Source: Panulirus ornatus (taxonomy: Eukaryota > Arthropoda > Malacostraca > Decapoda > Palinuridae). Taken from it: 64,000 nucleotides of DNA. A program made the position numbers and the translations under genes. Shown piece after piece: positions 45,180-58,640 of the stretch. The notes below the pieces were generated by a model. That model did not search any database, had not been told where the DNA came from, and saw nothing but the letters and a program-made list of their open reading frames with translations. Where the stretch lies: positions 3,029,420-3,093,419 of the forward strand of contig NC_092290.1 in NCBI RefSeq assembly GCF_036320965.1, given 5' to 3'. Numbering within the stretch: the first letter of the stretch is position 1; each line of letters begins with the position of its first letter.

Positions 45180-48100
45180 TATATTTTTTTTATTTACTTA
45201 ACACTCCGTAATACAGTAAAAGCTTTACTGTCTGACTTTTAAGTAACCAGCTACTGTATCTAGAACTTCCAATAATTCCCAGTGCAAATGCATGTTGTAG
45301 CCAGTATTCATATTATTTTATCCAGCATGATTCAGCCTGCTGTCTGTGCTCACTGAATCAACATCAGAAGCTGCCGGGTAAAAAAATCAGGAAAATCTGA
45401 ACTAAAGTAGCTAAGCCTCTTAATGTATGAATGGCTCATGTTGAAACAATCTCAACACAACACTTCACATAAGTTGTTTGTGTATATTTCCATATTACTT
45501 GTTTAAAGCTATTAGTATTATGGATACCTACAGAGGATCAGCACTTCTGAAAATTGATGCCAAAAGTTTTTCTTGTAAAATTTTGAGGAGAAACACTTCT
45601 GTAAGTAGCATATTTTCATGTTTGGCATTTTGTAGATGTGGTAGAGTCCAGATAATGAAGCTTTTCCTGTATTTTTCTTTTCATTCTGTGCTTTGTTTCA
45701 TGCCCCATATTTGCCGACTTTGTCATTTATAGTACATGCCATTTCATCAGTGTACCCAGTTATATCATGCATACATTTTGCAACATTCACAACTGGGTTT
45801 CACATAGAGAATTTTCTTAGAGTATATTGGTTGCTAACCAACTCCATGTACTAAATATAAGATACCCAACAGTAGTGCTGGAAGTGAGTACTGCATAATC
45901 TTCACATTGGTGTGGGTGTCTTATAGAAAGTTGGGTGTTTCTGCACAGAAGTGAGAAATACAGAAGTTAAGGTACTTGGCCTTCTTCCTTGAACCCCACT
46001 GAAGCTTTTAGAGACATGGAAGAGGTCTTACCTTGAGCTTGATCTTCTGGGCCATTGACCTACTTGCCATATTCTTCCGAGCTCACAGGCTATTGGCATA
46101 CTGTGATCTGACTCATACCAAACCTATGGGTGACTTTGTGTTGACTGGCATTGAGCCAAACCTGGGATTATTACATCAGGCAGAAATGTTATTGATCACT
46201 TATGCAGGCAAAATATAGGGAAAGTGAAACAGAGAAGTAGAAATAAAGGGAGACGGGGAAAGAGCAAAGAACAGGAAGGCAGGAAAATTGTTATCAAATC
46301 ATAGCATGGAGTTGAATGCTTCAGTGCAGATTTGGTTAAAGAAAGTCACTGGATAAAAAATAGAAAAGGCAGTCCATTATGTCATTGCAGTGCATCCTTA
46401 GGTGATTGAGGCTAATGGGCTGACTACCTGTTTCATATTCTTATGAATACTTTAGTAGTATGAACTGTGTCATGAATTGATACAATAATATTTGTAAACC
46501 ATTGATAATTGATAAAAGTAATTTTAAAGTTAGATTGCCAACAACCAAGATGACACCAACTTTTTGAAGAAATTATAATTTAACTCTTTTTACTACTAAA
46601 AGCTGCCTTTTACTGAAAGAACACTAGGGTAATATTGGATTGAGAATGCCCACACAAGTAATATAAAAGATATAATGATTGTCATAACTGTTGCGATAGC
46701 CTCTCAAAGCCTGTTTTCATAATTTCTTAAAAGATTTAGTATATGACATGTTAAGTTGTAGTGGGAGAAAACATTACTGTCATACTGTAAACCATAATTG
46801 CAGTGTCACCAGCATTGTACTCAAAGAACATGCTGAGCACTTTATAAGTACAAGTTCTGTTCAAGAGCTTATGCTTTTAATAAGATTTTTTTTGTCATTG
46901 CATAAGTTAGTAGTGCTGTCCAGTGTTACACTGAGAATGTATGACTTTAATTTGGGATGTTTTTCTAAATAATGTTCTATTTTACTAGTAAACGTCTTAT
47001 GTCTTTCACACAAAGGGACCTTAGTGTACAGTTGGAAATTTTTGTATAGCAAACATCTAAATAACTTTTTCTGTGATGAAAGTAGGTAAAAGCTTTTATT
47101 AAGATTATTGCATTAGTAAAGAAGCTCAGGGGTACACACTAGAGGGGATGAAATTATTCATAGTTATCATGTAGAACATCGTGATGTGATTGAGGAGTTG
47201 AGAGTTGAAAAGAGATATATGTTCAGCCTAACAGGTGGAAGATCAAAGTTCAACGTTTATAAGCTTAAAAAGATGCAACAATATGTGACAACAATATTTA
47301 GTTTTATTTGCTAGGTAGTTGATATATCATTCATGGCATGCAGCTCAAAAAATCTATTATTGTTTATGATAAACAGTCGAGTTGATTTTTAAGGTGAAAG
47401 AGTTGTGACTTAGGTGTATGGTGAAGTTGAACATGTCCCCTGTTAGCATGTCTTAAAACAGAACTGAAAATTAAATAAAAGTTTCGAATACATTTTTCAG
47501 TTATTTCCTTAGTAATTATTAAGATTTTGATATTTTAGTATAATTGATTTACCATTGCTAAAGAAATTCTCTTTAGTGGACCTTGCAACTAGTGAGTATA
47601 GCCATACATAGGGATCAGAAGATAGTATAATGAAAATGCTGATGATGTATAGTCCTAATGGCCTGAAGGTACTGCAGGTCATTATCAGAGCCACATATTT
47701 GTTTTTGAAATTTCTAGTCATAGTTTGATGTTTTAAAGGCATGTATAGAGCAAACCACTTTCGTAACTAACAAGACATAGGGTTGTAATATGGCTGTGAT
47801 GATTAATAGCTACTTTGATTCTCCACAGATGTAGACCAGGCACCCATAAATAGCTCAGTAAAGCCAATTCTATACTGAGAAAATGTAACTAGTCAGAGCA
47901 ATCGTAAGTCCCAAGTATAATGGAATGACAGGTATGGGCTTCTCTCAGTAATCTAAGTGTTTGACATTCTGCAGAATAACATATTAGATATTTCCAGAAT
48001 TGCAGATAAATGTTTTTATGACTTTCCAACTTAGTAAGATGATAAAACCTATTTCATGAATATGATACATTACTAAGATGAATAATGTAGTATAGTGTTT

Positions 48101-48295
48101 AGATTATTCTATAAATATAATCCATTTCCAGTAAGATAAACTGGATGTGCTTTGAAGAAGAAAGCAACCACACTCCCACTAACTGTGCTCCCAAATCTGT
48201 TAACACTTAGTAACCCTGTCAGGTCCATTAAGGATGAAGTGATAAAAGGATGGTTTTGGGTCACCAATAGATCTATATTTCTTTTATTTATTTAT
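45180..48295. other. Intergenic downstream of DRG2, no gene seen
   Basis: AT-rich, with short unconnected frames only. Possible long 3' UTR use cannot be excluded. No second gene is recognisable. Confidence 0.5.
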
Positions 48296-48299
48296 TTAT

Positions 48300-48540
48300 T
48301 TATGTATCCCTGGGAATAGGGGAGAAAGAATACTACCCACATTTCTCCTGCATGTTGTAGAAGGTGACTTAAGAGAGGCAGGATCAGTGGGCTGGAAATC
48401 ATCCCCTCCTGTATTATTTCTGTCCAAAAGAAAGGACAGAGGAAGGAGCTAAACAAGGATTTTTTCTCTAAGGCTCAGTTGTCTGTTCCAGGCACTACCT
48501 TATTAAGGCTGGATATGACAAACAGGTTTCAGAGATAGGA
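48300..48540 (+). mobile_element. SINE-like element, plus orientation, diverged
   Basis: Starts right after a (TTTA)n run with ATCCCTGGGAATAGGGGAGA and runs through GTTGTAGAAGGTGACTTAAG, a TGGAAATCATCCCCTCCTG block and CTAAGGCTCAGTTGTCTGTT. It ends in a diverged CACTACCTTATTAAGGCTGG tail. Every block appears in the same order on the minus strand at 57391-57625, so these are two copies of one family about 235 bp long. It has no coding capacity, and its tail resembles the LINE tail at 23.0 kb. Confidence 0.6.
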
Positions 48541-51500
48541 GATTTATTAATATATTTCTTATTCATTAGCTGTATAGTCCAATAATATATAATGTATTCT
48601 TGGTATTGATTTAGGAGAGAGAAGGTATATATTATTTCCTTTCTATTGGTTAGGGAATTCTGCTTCATTTGTAACATTATTATACAATACGACACCAGGA
48701 CCCCTTTCATGGGGATCTTACAGCCTCGAGGCTGCAACCCAGTTTAGAGCAGGGAAATAATGAAATCCTTTGGAGTAGGAAGAACTTGACAAGACCGTAT
48801 TCCTTTCCGTCCACTGATGATGGTACATTCTTGCTGGAGGTGGCATTTTCCATGGTGTAACCACTAGCTGGTGGTGTTCAGCAAACCCTTCATCTGTGTC
48901 TTTCCCAGATCATATCAGTACTTATGTCATTTTGCAGCTGTTTTCACAGAAACAGGAGTTGAAGAAATTTATATCTTTGAGCGATTTAGTTGAAAAGAGG
49001 TTCAGGAGACTCTTTCATTCTTTTTTCTTCATCCTTCTTGAATCATTTCCATCAGTATGAGAAATTTGTTATATGCATTGTATTATACCAGGGTTTTATT
49101 GGACATGCTTCCTTAACAGAGAGTATTCTTTGAAGTGCAAACGATAGGATTGTACCCTGTACGTGATGGAATTGTTTATTAATTTTCTAAAATAATCCGT
49201 ATATTTTACAAAAGTTTTAATGCTACAAGTATTTCCATATGTGGTACAATCAGTGGTTCAAGAAATTAAGTACATTAAAAAATCCTTTATAATCGTGTAG
49301 ATTTCATTAATTATTCATTGAAAAAATGTACACTGTACTTGGAGGAAAAAATTCACTTATGAAATGTAACTTGCAAGATTGGTTGTTTACCGAGGAAAAC
49401 GTTTTTGAAATTTTTACACTTGTGCCTTTTTCATCATGCATTACATAGGGCTCATTGAAGTTGCCTTTAAGTGTAATTTTTACTATCCAACTCACTTATA
49501 CAGTGATATTTTTCTGCTGCAAGGTTTGTTGGATCTGTATGAAATAAAATTTTTGTACCACAAATGCCTTTTTCTGGTATACATTCATATATACTAATAT
49601 TGCTGACGATAGACCAAAGGCAATGTTGAATTAGATAACTGGTCAGCTGGATGAGAAATTTAACTGAGAGAAGAGGTTTCATTCGGTATTTTCTTTTGAT
49701 CACTTGGTGTAGTTCTTGAAGGACTCTGAGGGGTGTTATAGTAACTGGAAGAGATATGATTAGAAAGTAGTGGGTCGATGTTGGAAAATGAATACATAGA
49801 AGTGTTACTGTGATGCTCATAAGGTTTTCAGATGAAATGATAGAAAAAAATTTTAAGTGCAGAAAATTTAGGGACACTCAAGAATCAAACAGGTGAATAA
49901 GGTGAAAGCTGAAATATATAACCACATTGGGAAAACTAGAAAAGTCAGATTCTTAGACCAATTTGATAATAGTGTACTGTAATAAAGAATTAAAGATAAT
50001 TAGAATTAGAAAAAATTGCATGACTGTTTATGCATTTCTTATATACCAAAAAAGATGCCAAGTTCCTTGTAAGGATTCACAACATAATTGTATTGAAGTA
50101 GAGCCTCCATCAAAATTGTCTCATCTGTGTCAAGTTCACAACATAGTACCTCTACAGGCTTGAATTTTTCAGTGTATGTTATGATGTTAATTTTCAGCTA
50201 ATAAATTGACACCACTTGCTGCTTCTCTGTACTGCTTTTTAATGAAAAAGTCAATGTATTTGCTCCAAATTTACCAAACTGTGAAAATATAAAAGATTTT
50301 TAATGTTCATTAACAATACCAGTAAGAGCAGCTGCCAAGAAACAGCAAGGGACTCTTGACAATATAAACAAAAACAGCTACTGTTGCCTTTTAATTTTTG
50401 AGTTTTTCCAATGAATTGACTTATGAAGTGAGACAAATATATGTGTTCACACTTCTACCATCACATGTGAAATGACAATATTGCTGTTGAAAATCATTGT
50501 GTCACCTTAGATACCAACAAAAATTACTAAGTGCTTCTGTCACCCAATGATTTTGATGTTTTGTGGCATATTAGATTTGACAGTAATGTCTGAACTAAAT
50601 AGAGCAGCTTTTGTATCTTGGCTTCCTGGATGTTTCCACACTGAAGTGGACAACCTCAGAAATGAATTTTGGTGTGCTGTGCTACAAAGTATCCAAAGCA
50701 TCAACTGTGATATGTTCTCTCTGTTACGGTAGTTTAACTTTGCTTCTAGTTCCAGCTTTACAGAGAAGATCATATAAGGCCAGCATTTTTGATGTTCTAT
50801 TTCTGGAAGGCATAAGTATTTGAAGATCTCTAACATGGCATGAAAAGGATGGCTCATTGTTAGCTGTCAGTTGGTCATAAGAGGAAGGATTGAGTGAGGA
50901 TTTTACATGAAAAATTAGCATCCTAAGTTTACTATTACTTTGTTCATTGAAAATTTTATCGTAATCTTTTGACAACTTTTGAATTGGATATACAGTTATC
51001 GACGTGCCTGTTGCTTTTCAGCTACACTTGACAAAGGCTTTTATTTAAAAATATACATCTGTAGATAGATATATAGATAGGCATCATCATAAAATTACAG
51101 TAAGAAGGCCACCAAGAAAACCATCACTACTAGGGTAACGCGAGTCTATTGTTTTGTTGTTCACGTATGTTAGTGAATTAATTTTCTTTTTTTTCTAAAA
51201 CGCGTTTGATATGTTATATTTCTTTGATGTTTGCTCTGCAAATACACTACCTGAAAGTGTTTACCCGTATGATTGTAATTTATATGATTATTACCATTGT
51301 TTATTCCGTTATTAAAGAATGATCAACTTCACTTTGTTTTAGAGACCAAGACGAAGACGAAGGGGAAAGTTCTGACGAAAACTGAATTTCCTAGTGTTTA
51401 GAAAGCTTTGATGAACTTCACGAAAATATGTCTTGGTTGATGAACGTCTAATATTGTATTTTCATAAGAACAAAGGTAAGAAAGCAGTTCTTTACCGCCA

Positions 51501-52264
51501 TCTTAAACTTGAAAAATTTAAGTTGTAATTGATTTTCAAGTTAGTCCAAAAGATAGAATTTTATCCCTGGTTTAGCGTATTAAAACAAATATTTTCAAAA
51601 TTATCCAGATTATTTCATAAATACGAAAACTACCACTCGCACTGACCTGGCAAAGTGCCATTCTGATCTCACATTTTCTTCAGGTCCGTTCATATTGCCA
51701 GTTTTCATCGGCCTTTATAAGATAAAGGCGCTTCTATTTATAGTGTCATTATTAAACATAAATAAATACTATTTCGTTTTCCCAGAGTCATAATAGATTT
51801 CTAACGTGTGGTCCAGGTGGCTTACTTCTATATTGTCGACCTATAATGTCAAATGATACCCATGGCTAAGTGTCGTTTAAGTTTGTGATCCATTATCATT
51901 TTATTTCAGCACCAGAAGACTTGAGACTGCAAGAAACAAAGGTGATATTACAGGATCTTATGAAAGTCTTATTGTATATCAAAGAACATCCAATTATTTG
52001 CATGAGGGGTATATAGCGAAGGCCTGGTGTTTACTGCAAGAGGTGGAGATGCATCGTTAAGGTATGTTTTCGGAAACGCTTTTCGGTGTTGGGGTAATTT
52101 TTAGTCACTTTTCCCCATAACTTAAGCCAAATTTGCATATTGTGCTTACACTCGCCATATTCCCCTCATGTTTACTTATGTAGACGATGATAATGGAGTA
52201 TTTAAAGCGTATCTCAGTATCGTAGGTGGAAACGAGCTTGTTTGTAATTTCAGCGATACTGATT

Positions 52265-52800
52265 TTGTTTTGTTCAGGGTTTCGTAGTAACGCCATAGTC
52301 AAAGTAATTTGTTACAACCATCTTGTTAACTCTCTGGTCAAAGTAACCTATTACATATCTATCGATCGTATGGTCAGAGCAGCATTTCACAGCCCTATTG
52401 ATGTCAAAGTGGCTTATTGGACCATTGATGATATTATTGGGGTTACTTCATTTAGTTTTTCTGATGTCGGTACGATCAAGATAATTAATCATAGTATAAC
52501 TTCTAGTTTTGAGGTTGTAGTTGTAACGTACAAAGTAGGATTTCACGTCTGATATTTGTATGTTCGGAGTTGGCTATCACAGACTGTGATGTTTGGGTCG
52601 TGGTTGTTTATTACAGGTCAGGTTTGGTTGATCGGTATTGCGTATTACGGGCTCGAGATTTCTGTGGTCAAAATAGCTTATTATAAGTGTTCTTTTATTT
52701 GTATGGTCGGAGTAGCTTTATACAGGTGTCCTGATGTCATTATTGTCAACATTTATTACAGCCATCATGTTTATTGCTGTTGCCAGTGTTTTATATTTCT
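52265..52800. repeat. Degenerate repeat of about 33-36 bp (GTCAAAGTAACTTATTACA)
   Basis: GGTCAAAGTAACCTATTACA-like blocks recur about 12-15 times at roughly 33-48 bp. The 108-codon open frame over it (repeating VKV.YY) reflects this periodicity and is not evidence of a gene. Confidence 0.6.
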
Positions 52801-53082
52801 GTGATGGCTATCCGTGCTCTCATGTTTTCAAAGTAGTCGATTGCACTTCTTTATTGAGTTGTGTTTATAACACCTGGTATGTTTGTTAGATCTGAAAATA
52901 AGGATCATTTAGTCTGAATTTGATAATCTGAACCTCAAGGGCATGGTATGAGAAAAAAAGACTCGTGTGTATAGCTTGTGGTTGTTGGCAAGCGCTTGAT
53001 CAGTTAGTAACAGGGAGCTACCATATGATTCATATATTTATCTTTTCACCTATGTTTGTCATACATTACCCCCCACCCCTAC

Positions 53083-53083
53083 T

Positions 53084-53112
<29 letters not shown>
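53083..53112. repeat. (CA)n microsatellite
   Basis: About 14 CA units; the first long dinucleotide array after the DRG2 locus. Confidence 0.9.
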
Positions 53113-53115
<3 letters not shown>

Positions 53116-55592
53116 ACTTCTACAGAAGAAAGAGTTTTTAACTTCTATACAGAATGTGACAGACGTCTGGCACATTTCACGGGTGAGCAACGGAGGGGAA
53201 AATATAGCAGCCATAGATATTCAACTGCTCTTCAAAGTTTGACTTTCGGACGTGTCATATTTTACGAGTATGCAACAAAGAAAATATTGCTGCCATAATT
53301 ATGTCGGTTGATCCGGTACGTGCAAGCGAGTGATGTTGGCTCCTGTCATATAATAAAGAATGAATGTCACACGCCGCTTTAAACAACCACCTGCTCCATC
53401 CCAGGGAAAAAAAAAATGTGTATACACAGTTGGTGTTTCAGAGTGACTGAGGTGGAAAGTTATAACCATGGGTATAGTAGGTTATAAGGAGAGTACAGTG
53501 TTGAAGGTGGAGTATATAACATATACAGCTTCTCATGAACGGTAGACAAGGTAGTTTTCTTTTATATGCTGAAAACAACTAATTTACATTGTGAACGATC
53601 CCTCAAACTTGGAAGTGTGTACGAAGACATTACTGTTCTAAAGACGTAGCTAATTACAACATAAGTGTTCATAATGTTCTGTTATGTGTACCTTACGTAC
53701 AAAGTTATTCCGAGTTGGCGTAAATCGACTGATTTACGGAGTACATTGTGTTGTATGTGCAGAACAAGACGTTATTTTCAAGAGCTATTCACTACTTTGT
53801 TCGTCGTCATATCTTACCATGTATAATATCAGTAAGAATTATTTGTTAAACGATGCTCGCTCTTGTTGGCTTCACTCTTGCCGGCGACCTAAATTCCCTC
53901 ACGGGTTCTGCTCCTTTGGGGGGGTCCAGGTCGAAGCGGTGACATTATAGCATCAGCAAATACATTGGTCACGGTTTAACATTCCTTCATTTAGGATCTT
54001 GTAGCACTGGTACAAGTTATAGTCATTGCAGTACCGGCACTGCGAGAAGGAGACATGAGTAACACAAACGTCTCCATACCTGTAAACTGAGCAGGAGACA
54101 CGGCGCATCAGGATTGATAACCTCCGTTTTGATCCAATAGAATATGATATCCATACCAACTCGAGTAGCGCCGTGAGAATAGTAGCAACAGCAACAAGAA
54201 CTGCAGCAAGAGATAGCATCACCACTAATACAGGAAGTCTAACCTAAACCACAGGGGGGATCAGGGGGCATAAAGCTAAGCTAAGGCAAGAGGCTTGAGG
54301 CTGCAGACTATGGGTAGCACACATTGTATACTTCTCGGCGCCGTAGTGACTAGGATACCTGCTCAGCACCTTTCCCTGAAATAACTCTCGACGGCGTCTT
54401 CCTCCTTTTATCATAACATTTTTAGTGTAAAGATGCAGATCGTAAAGCTGTTTCCTCCTGCCCGTATCCTTTTTTTCCCCTTGGGAACGAAACTGTTGAG
54501 TAGGAGTACTCCAAGAGTTCAAAATGTTTTCGCATATTTTGATCTTTGGCTTAAGCTGGATTTTTCTTTTACGTAAAATAACACTGAACGTTAATTCTGA
54601 TAACTTCAAGGATTCCACTGTTACGTGATCATGTATTTATTTTCTCTTTTTGGCTTTAGTGAATTTTACTGAGCAGAAGGTTGATGTGGCTGAGTACGGA
54701 AGAGAACTTGGTCGTATAACAAGGTGTTAAGGGGAAGCGCAGTCGTACAGTTGGGTGTGATGGAATTCTTGGTCGTACACTTGGATGTGGAGGGAAGCCA
54801 GCTGTTGCCTGAGAGGAAGGGAGGAGACCTTCTGGAGGACGGAGTCACGAAAGAGTTTAGTGAACGACCTTAATATAAAACCTTTTAAATTGCTTATGTG
54901 CTCGGCAAGGTGCCGGGAATGGAGGTCGTCTTCATACACTAGGAGGAACAAGGGCATCATGACCTCTGTCAATAGGGTCGGTACCCATGGAGCAATGCAT
55001 TTCAAAGCTTTTTTCACCCGCCCGTCTGGGAAGTATCCTTTCTTTTCCACAACTTTTTTTTGTATTCGGTCATATTCAAGTCTTCGGCTGATAAGTATAT
55101 GATTAGGTTTGAAATTATAATTTGAGGAAGTGTTTCCCCGTTGTTAGAGCATATATGTATGTATACGAGATAATATATTATGGAGACCAATCATCTTTTG
55201 GTAAAATTAAGTCTTAGTGTCCTGAAAGTTATGTCATCATTATTAAAAGAACTTTATTTCACAAACACTTCACTGAAAATGTAATGAGGGTTTTTTTTTT
55301 TTATTATTACCGTGAGAGCCTTGTCGGGAAACAGTTGTATAATTTAGTTTTAAACCCACGTCAGTTGCGTCTGCGCATGGAACCCTCTGACTTAAGACAT
55401 GTGAGCTATATTTGATCACCGTCTGCTATGGTGCAGGCAGCGGGAATTGCCTTTATTCACGTCATGCAAGAAACTGAATAGTGTTAAGTGCTCTCGACCA
55501 TGTTATGTGACAGTATTTCATTAATCTCAGATTCTTTATTAGTGTAACGTATCAAGGGAAAAGTGATTTTCTCTTGTAATACAAATTTGGCG

Positions 55593-55596
<4 letters not shown>

Positions 55597-55665
<69 letters not shown>
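55597..55665. repeat. (CA)n microsatellite
   Basis: About 34 CA units. Confidence 0.95.
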
Positions 55666-55666
<1 letters not shown>

Positions 55667-56011
55667 TTTGCTAACATTATGTCACACATGTAAGTAAAGT
55701 CTGCCTCGTACTTTTGGCAATGAGATGGCAGGATGCCCCTAACGATCTTCGTCGAAGAAGATGCAAGAGTATAAGGAAAAAGAAAAACAACGTACAAGGA
55801 GTTCCACACACGGGAACCTCTCGGAACTTAAACAGAGGTGGTTCGTTATTTATATAGGCTTCAAGCCTATCGCTTTTCAGGACTATTACGGCCGTCAGGG
55901 TGGTTTGTAGCCATCAATCGGAAAAAGAAAATAAAGACACCTTCAGGTGTTCAGAATAACTGACAGTACACGCTCTCTGCATACATGGGTTTGAGATCTC
56001 TTTAAGAGAAT

Positions 56012-56012
<1 letters not shown>

Positions 56013-56062
<50 letters not shown>
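56013..56062. repeat. (GT)n microsatellite
   Basis: About 25 GT units. Confidence 0.95.
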
Positions 56063-56064
<2 letters not shown>

Positions 56065-56339
56065 GTTTGAAGAAATCTACCCGTAGACTGAATTTCACCT
56101 GAGCCGTGCTATAAATTCGTTTAAGGCTAGACGATAATTACTTTGCTTCAAGTCCCCTATTTTCATCATTTGCGTCTCCATAGTAAACCAGACAATTTGC
56201 TGGCAGTTCTCTTCGCATTATCTGCATACCTTCTAACGTTTACCACACTAGTCTGAGAGTTCCTGATATTTTCCATCATCACAAACAGCCTCGAAAGGAC
56301 CCGGTGGTCTGTTGCTGTTTGAATTTCTTTGTATTCCTG

Positions 56340-56610
56340 CGCTACACCAGATAGTCCTTCAACATCATCAGGTCCCTGACAACACTTAAGAAGTCCCTGT
56401 CAAGACCATAAGATTCGTGACATCAGGAAGTCCTTGCCAACACCCTGAGAACCGTGACCGCATTAAGAAGTTCCTGCCAACACCATGAAGGCGTAACAAA
56501 CCATGAACGATGTGCCAACGCCATGAAGAGTGGCAACATCATGAGAGCCATGCCAACACCTGGAAGTTGGTGACAACACCATGAGAGCCATGCCAACCCC
56601 TGTATGCTAA
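56340..56610. repeat. Degenerate GCCAACACCATGAGAG repeat
   Basis: GCCAACACCATGA-like blocks recur at about 20-40 bp with variable spacers such as AGAGCC, AGTCC and ACGTG. Confidence 0.55.
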
Positions 56611-57390
56611 GCCCTTCCCGGTAAACTCTTCGAGACAGAAGAATGACAAGGAGGTCTTTCACAACAACATTATGCTTTGGTCAACACCAGGGTTTTCCTA
56701 TCAGCACCATAGAGTCCGTGCTAACACTTGGTATGGTCGCATCATGGCAGGGTATGTGTCGCCCCTGCGTCAATATCACAGATGTGTTTCCTCCACTCCT
56801 TCTCTTCGTTGGCCTCTTGAAGGTGAGACTTTAAAAATATTTTCGACCGATGGTGTTTTCCTGGCAGCCGGCCAACACAAGCCTGGCATCTTATGTGAAA
56901 AGCGACAGAATGCACTGAAGAGGAATGCTTTTTAAGTATTTCCCTGGAACTAATCGCCATCGACTGCCAGTCACGGTTATCCAGAAGTTAAAATATTTAG
57001 GTTGGGTAGTTGGGCTTGAGGCCCATCGACTGGCAGGGGTCATTAACGGCGTTTCCACATCAAGTTAGGACCATAAATCAAGGATACTTGAACCAGTGGT
57101 CTGTGGTTACTACTGACGAAGTCCTGCTGTGTGTAGAGGTTCACTTTCCCATCAATGTCGCTCAACAAACTCCAAACACGGGCTTGAGAACGCTGAGGGA
57201 AAGACCTGGGCAAGAGATGTTGATGCAATGTCACGTCGCGCGTCCTCGTCGTCTTCCAAGCGACATCATCACACGACTGAGCCAGCGATAAGAGGCGCTT
57301 AGAGTTGAGATAAACACGGAAGGCGGACGTTGATAGCGGAGATGGCCTTTTAAGTTTACACAGATTTATACATAACTGATTATTTTTTCT

Positions 57391-57625
57391 TTTTTCGTTC
57401 ATACTATTCGCCATTTCCCGCGTTAGCGAGGTAGCGTTAAGAACAGAGGACTGGGCCTTTGAGGGAATATCCTCACCTGGCCCCCTTCTCTGTTCCTTCT
57501 TTTGGAAAATTAAAAAAAAAAAAAAAAACGAGACGGGAGGATTGCCAGCCACCCGCTCCCTCCCCTTTAAGTCGCCTTCTACGGCACACAGGGAATACGT
57601 GGGAAGTATTCCTTCTCGCCTATAT
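57391..57625 (-). mobile_element. SINE-like element, minus orientation
   Basis: Read on the minus strand it runs from AGGAATACTTCCCACGTATT through GTAGAAGGCGACTTAAAAGG, a T-rich run of 16, CCAAAAGAAGGAACAGAGAA and GGCCCAGTCCTCTGTTCTTA. It ends at CGCTACCTCGCTAACGCGGG AAATGGCGAATAGTATGAA and an A-rich end (plus strand about 57380-57400). It is less decayed than the 48.3-kb copy. The 3' tail closely parallels the LINE tail at 23011-23080, suggesting mobilisation by that LINE. Confidence 0.65.
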
Positions 57626-58544
57626 ATAAAGAATCTACATGTAGCAAAGATAAGACATTGAGACAAAATCATGACGTAATATACAGGTGGTAGATTTGTA
57701 GTGTCATTAATTTCGTACGTCGCTTCAGTCTTCCTGGTTATCAAAGCACAGAATTGTACGCTACACAGAATCTGTTTTAGAGTGAGTTAGTAGAGGCGTT
57801 AATGTGAGTTATCTTCCCCAGGTGAACCAAGGAGTTTATTAGGATTATGGAAATTATTATTATTTTCTCATATCAGTATATTTCTTAAAGGTTGTGTGAA
57901 GGAAGAGGTTAGGTTGTACTGAGCATACATTGAGTAGTGTACTGTGGTTTATTGTATTTTACTCCCCAAAATTATAAGAAGAATTTTACAAAAATGATAA
58001 TATGAATTTCCAGAATTTTAAGTAAATTTACATGAATTATTTTTAAAATTTTCCTAACATCGTTTGAAGATTTTTCCCAAAATTACAAAAATCAATACCA
58101 GAATTCTTTAGAAACTCTACATATTGTTAGAAGAACTTTCCGAAATATTGAGAAGAATTTCTCGAATTCATTCCCAGAAGAATTTCCTGAAAATCATTAT
58201 CATGTCAACCTAATGTTATTAAGACGAGTTATGGTTAAGTGCTGAGGGGAAGCAGACGGAGCAACGAACCAAAAATAGGGAAGGAATTGGCAAGTGACTT
58301 TCGCGGGATCGACTGTGTCGAGTGATGCAAGACCGGGGAATATTTGGCCTTTGCTTTGAGCGGCGCTCACAGCATGAGAGACTGATGTGCTTAGACATTG
58401 GTATAAGGCAAAGGAGGACCCTGAAATATAGATGACCCTAATATGAGGCAAAGAACACTAGTATAAGGCAAAAATCTTTGGTATAAGGGAAAAGGAAGCT
58501 AGGGCAAAAGACCCTAACATAAGGCAAAAGAAAAAAGTATTGAA

Positions 58545-58546
<2 letters not shown>

Positions 58547-58639
<93 letters not shown>
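58547..58639. repeat. (AT)n microsatellite
   Basis: About 45 AT units with one TTT interruption near 58625. Confidence 0.95.

Positions 58640-58640
<1 letters not shown>

Larger units (their letters stand above)
48541..55590. other. Intergenic, no certain gene
   Basis: Holds the degenerate repeat at 52.27-52.80 kb and one (CA)n. The longest ordinary-looking frames are minus 49467-49877 and minus 54727 to about 55147. Neither resembles a family I know, and both are within chance expectation. Confidence 0.45.

Noticed and set aside
52226..52804. 108- and 82-codon frames with repeating VKV.YY
   Set aside because: The pattern follows the degenerate 33-36-bp repeat; no membrane or binding family fits.
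57043..57744. 233-codon minus-strand frame
   Set aside because: It spans the SINE copy and its T-rich run, with no coding similarity.
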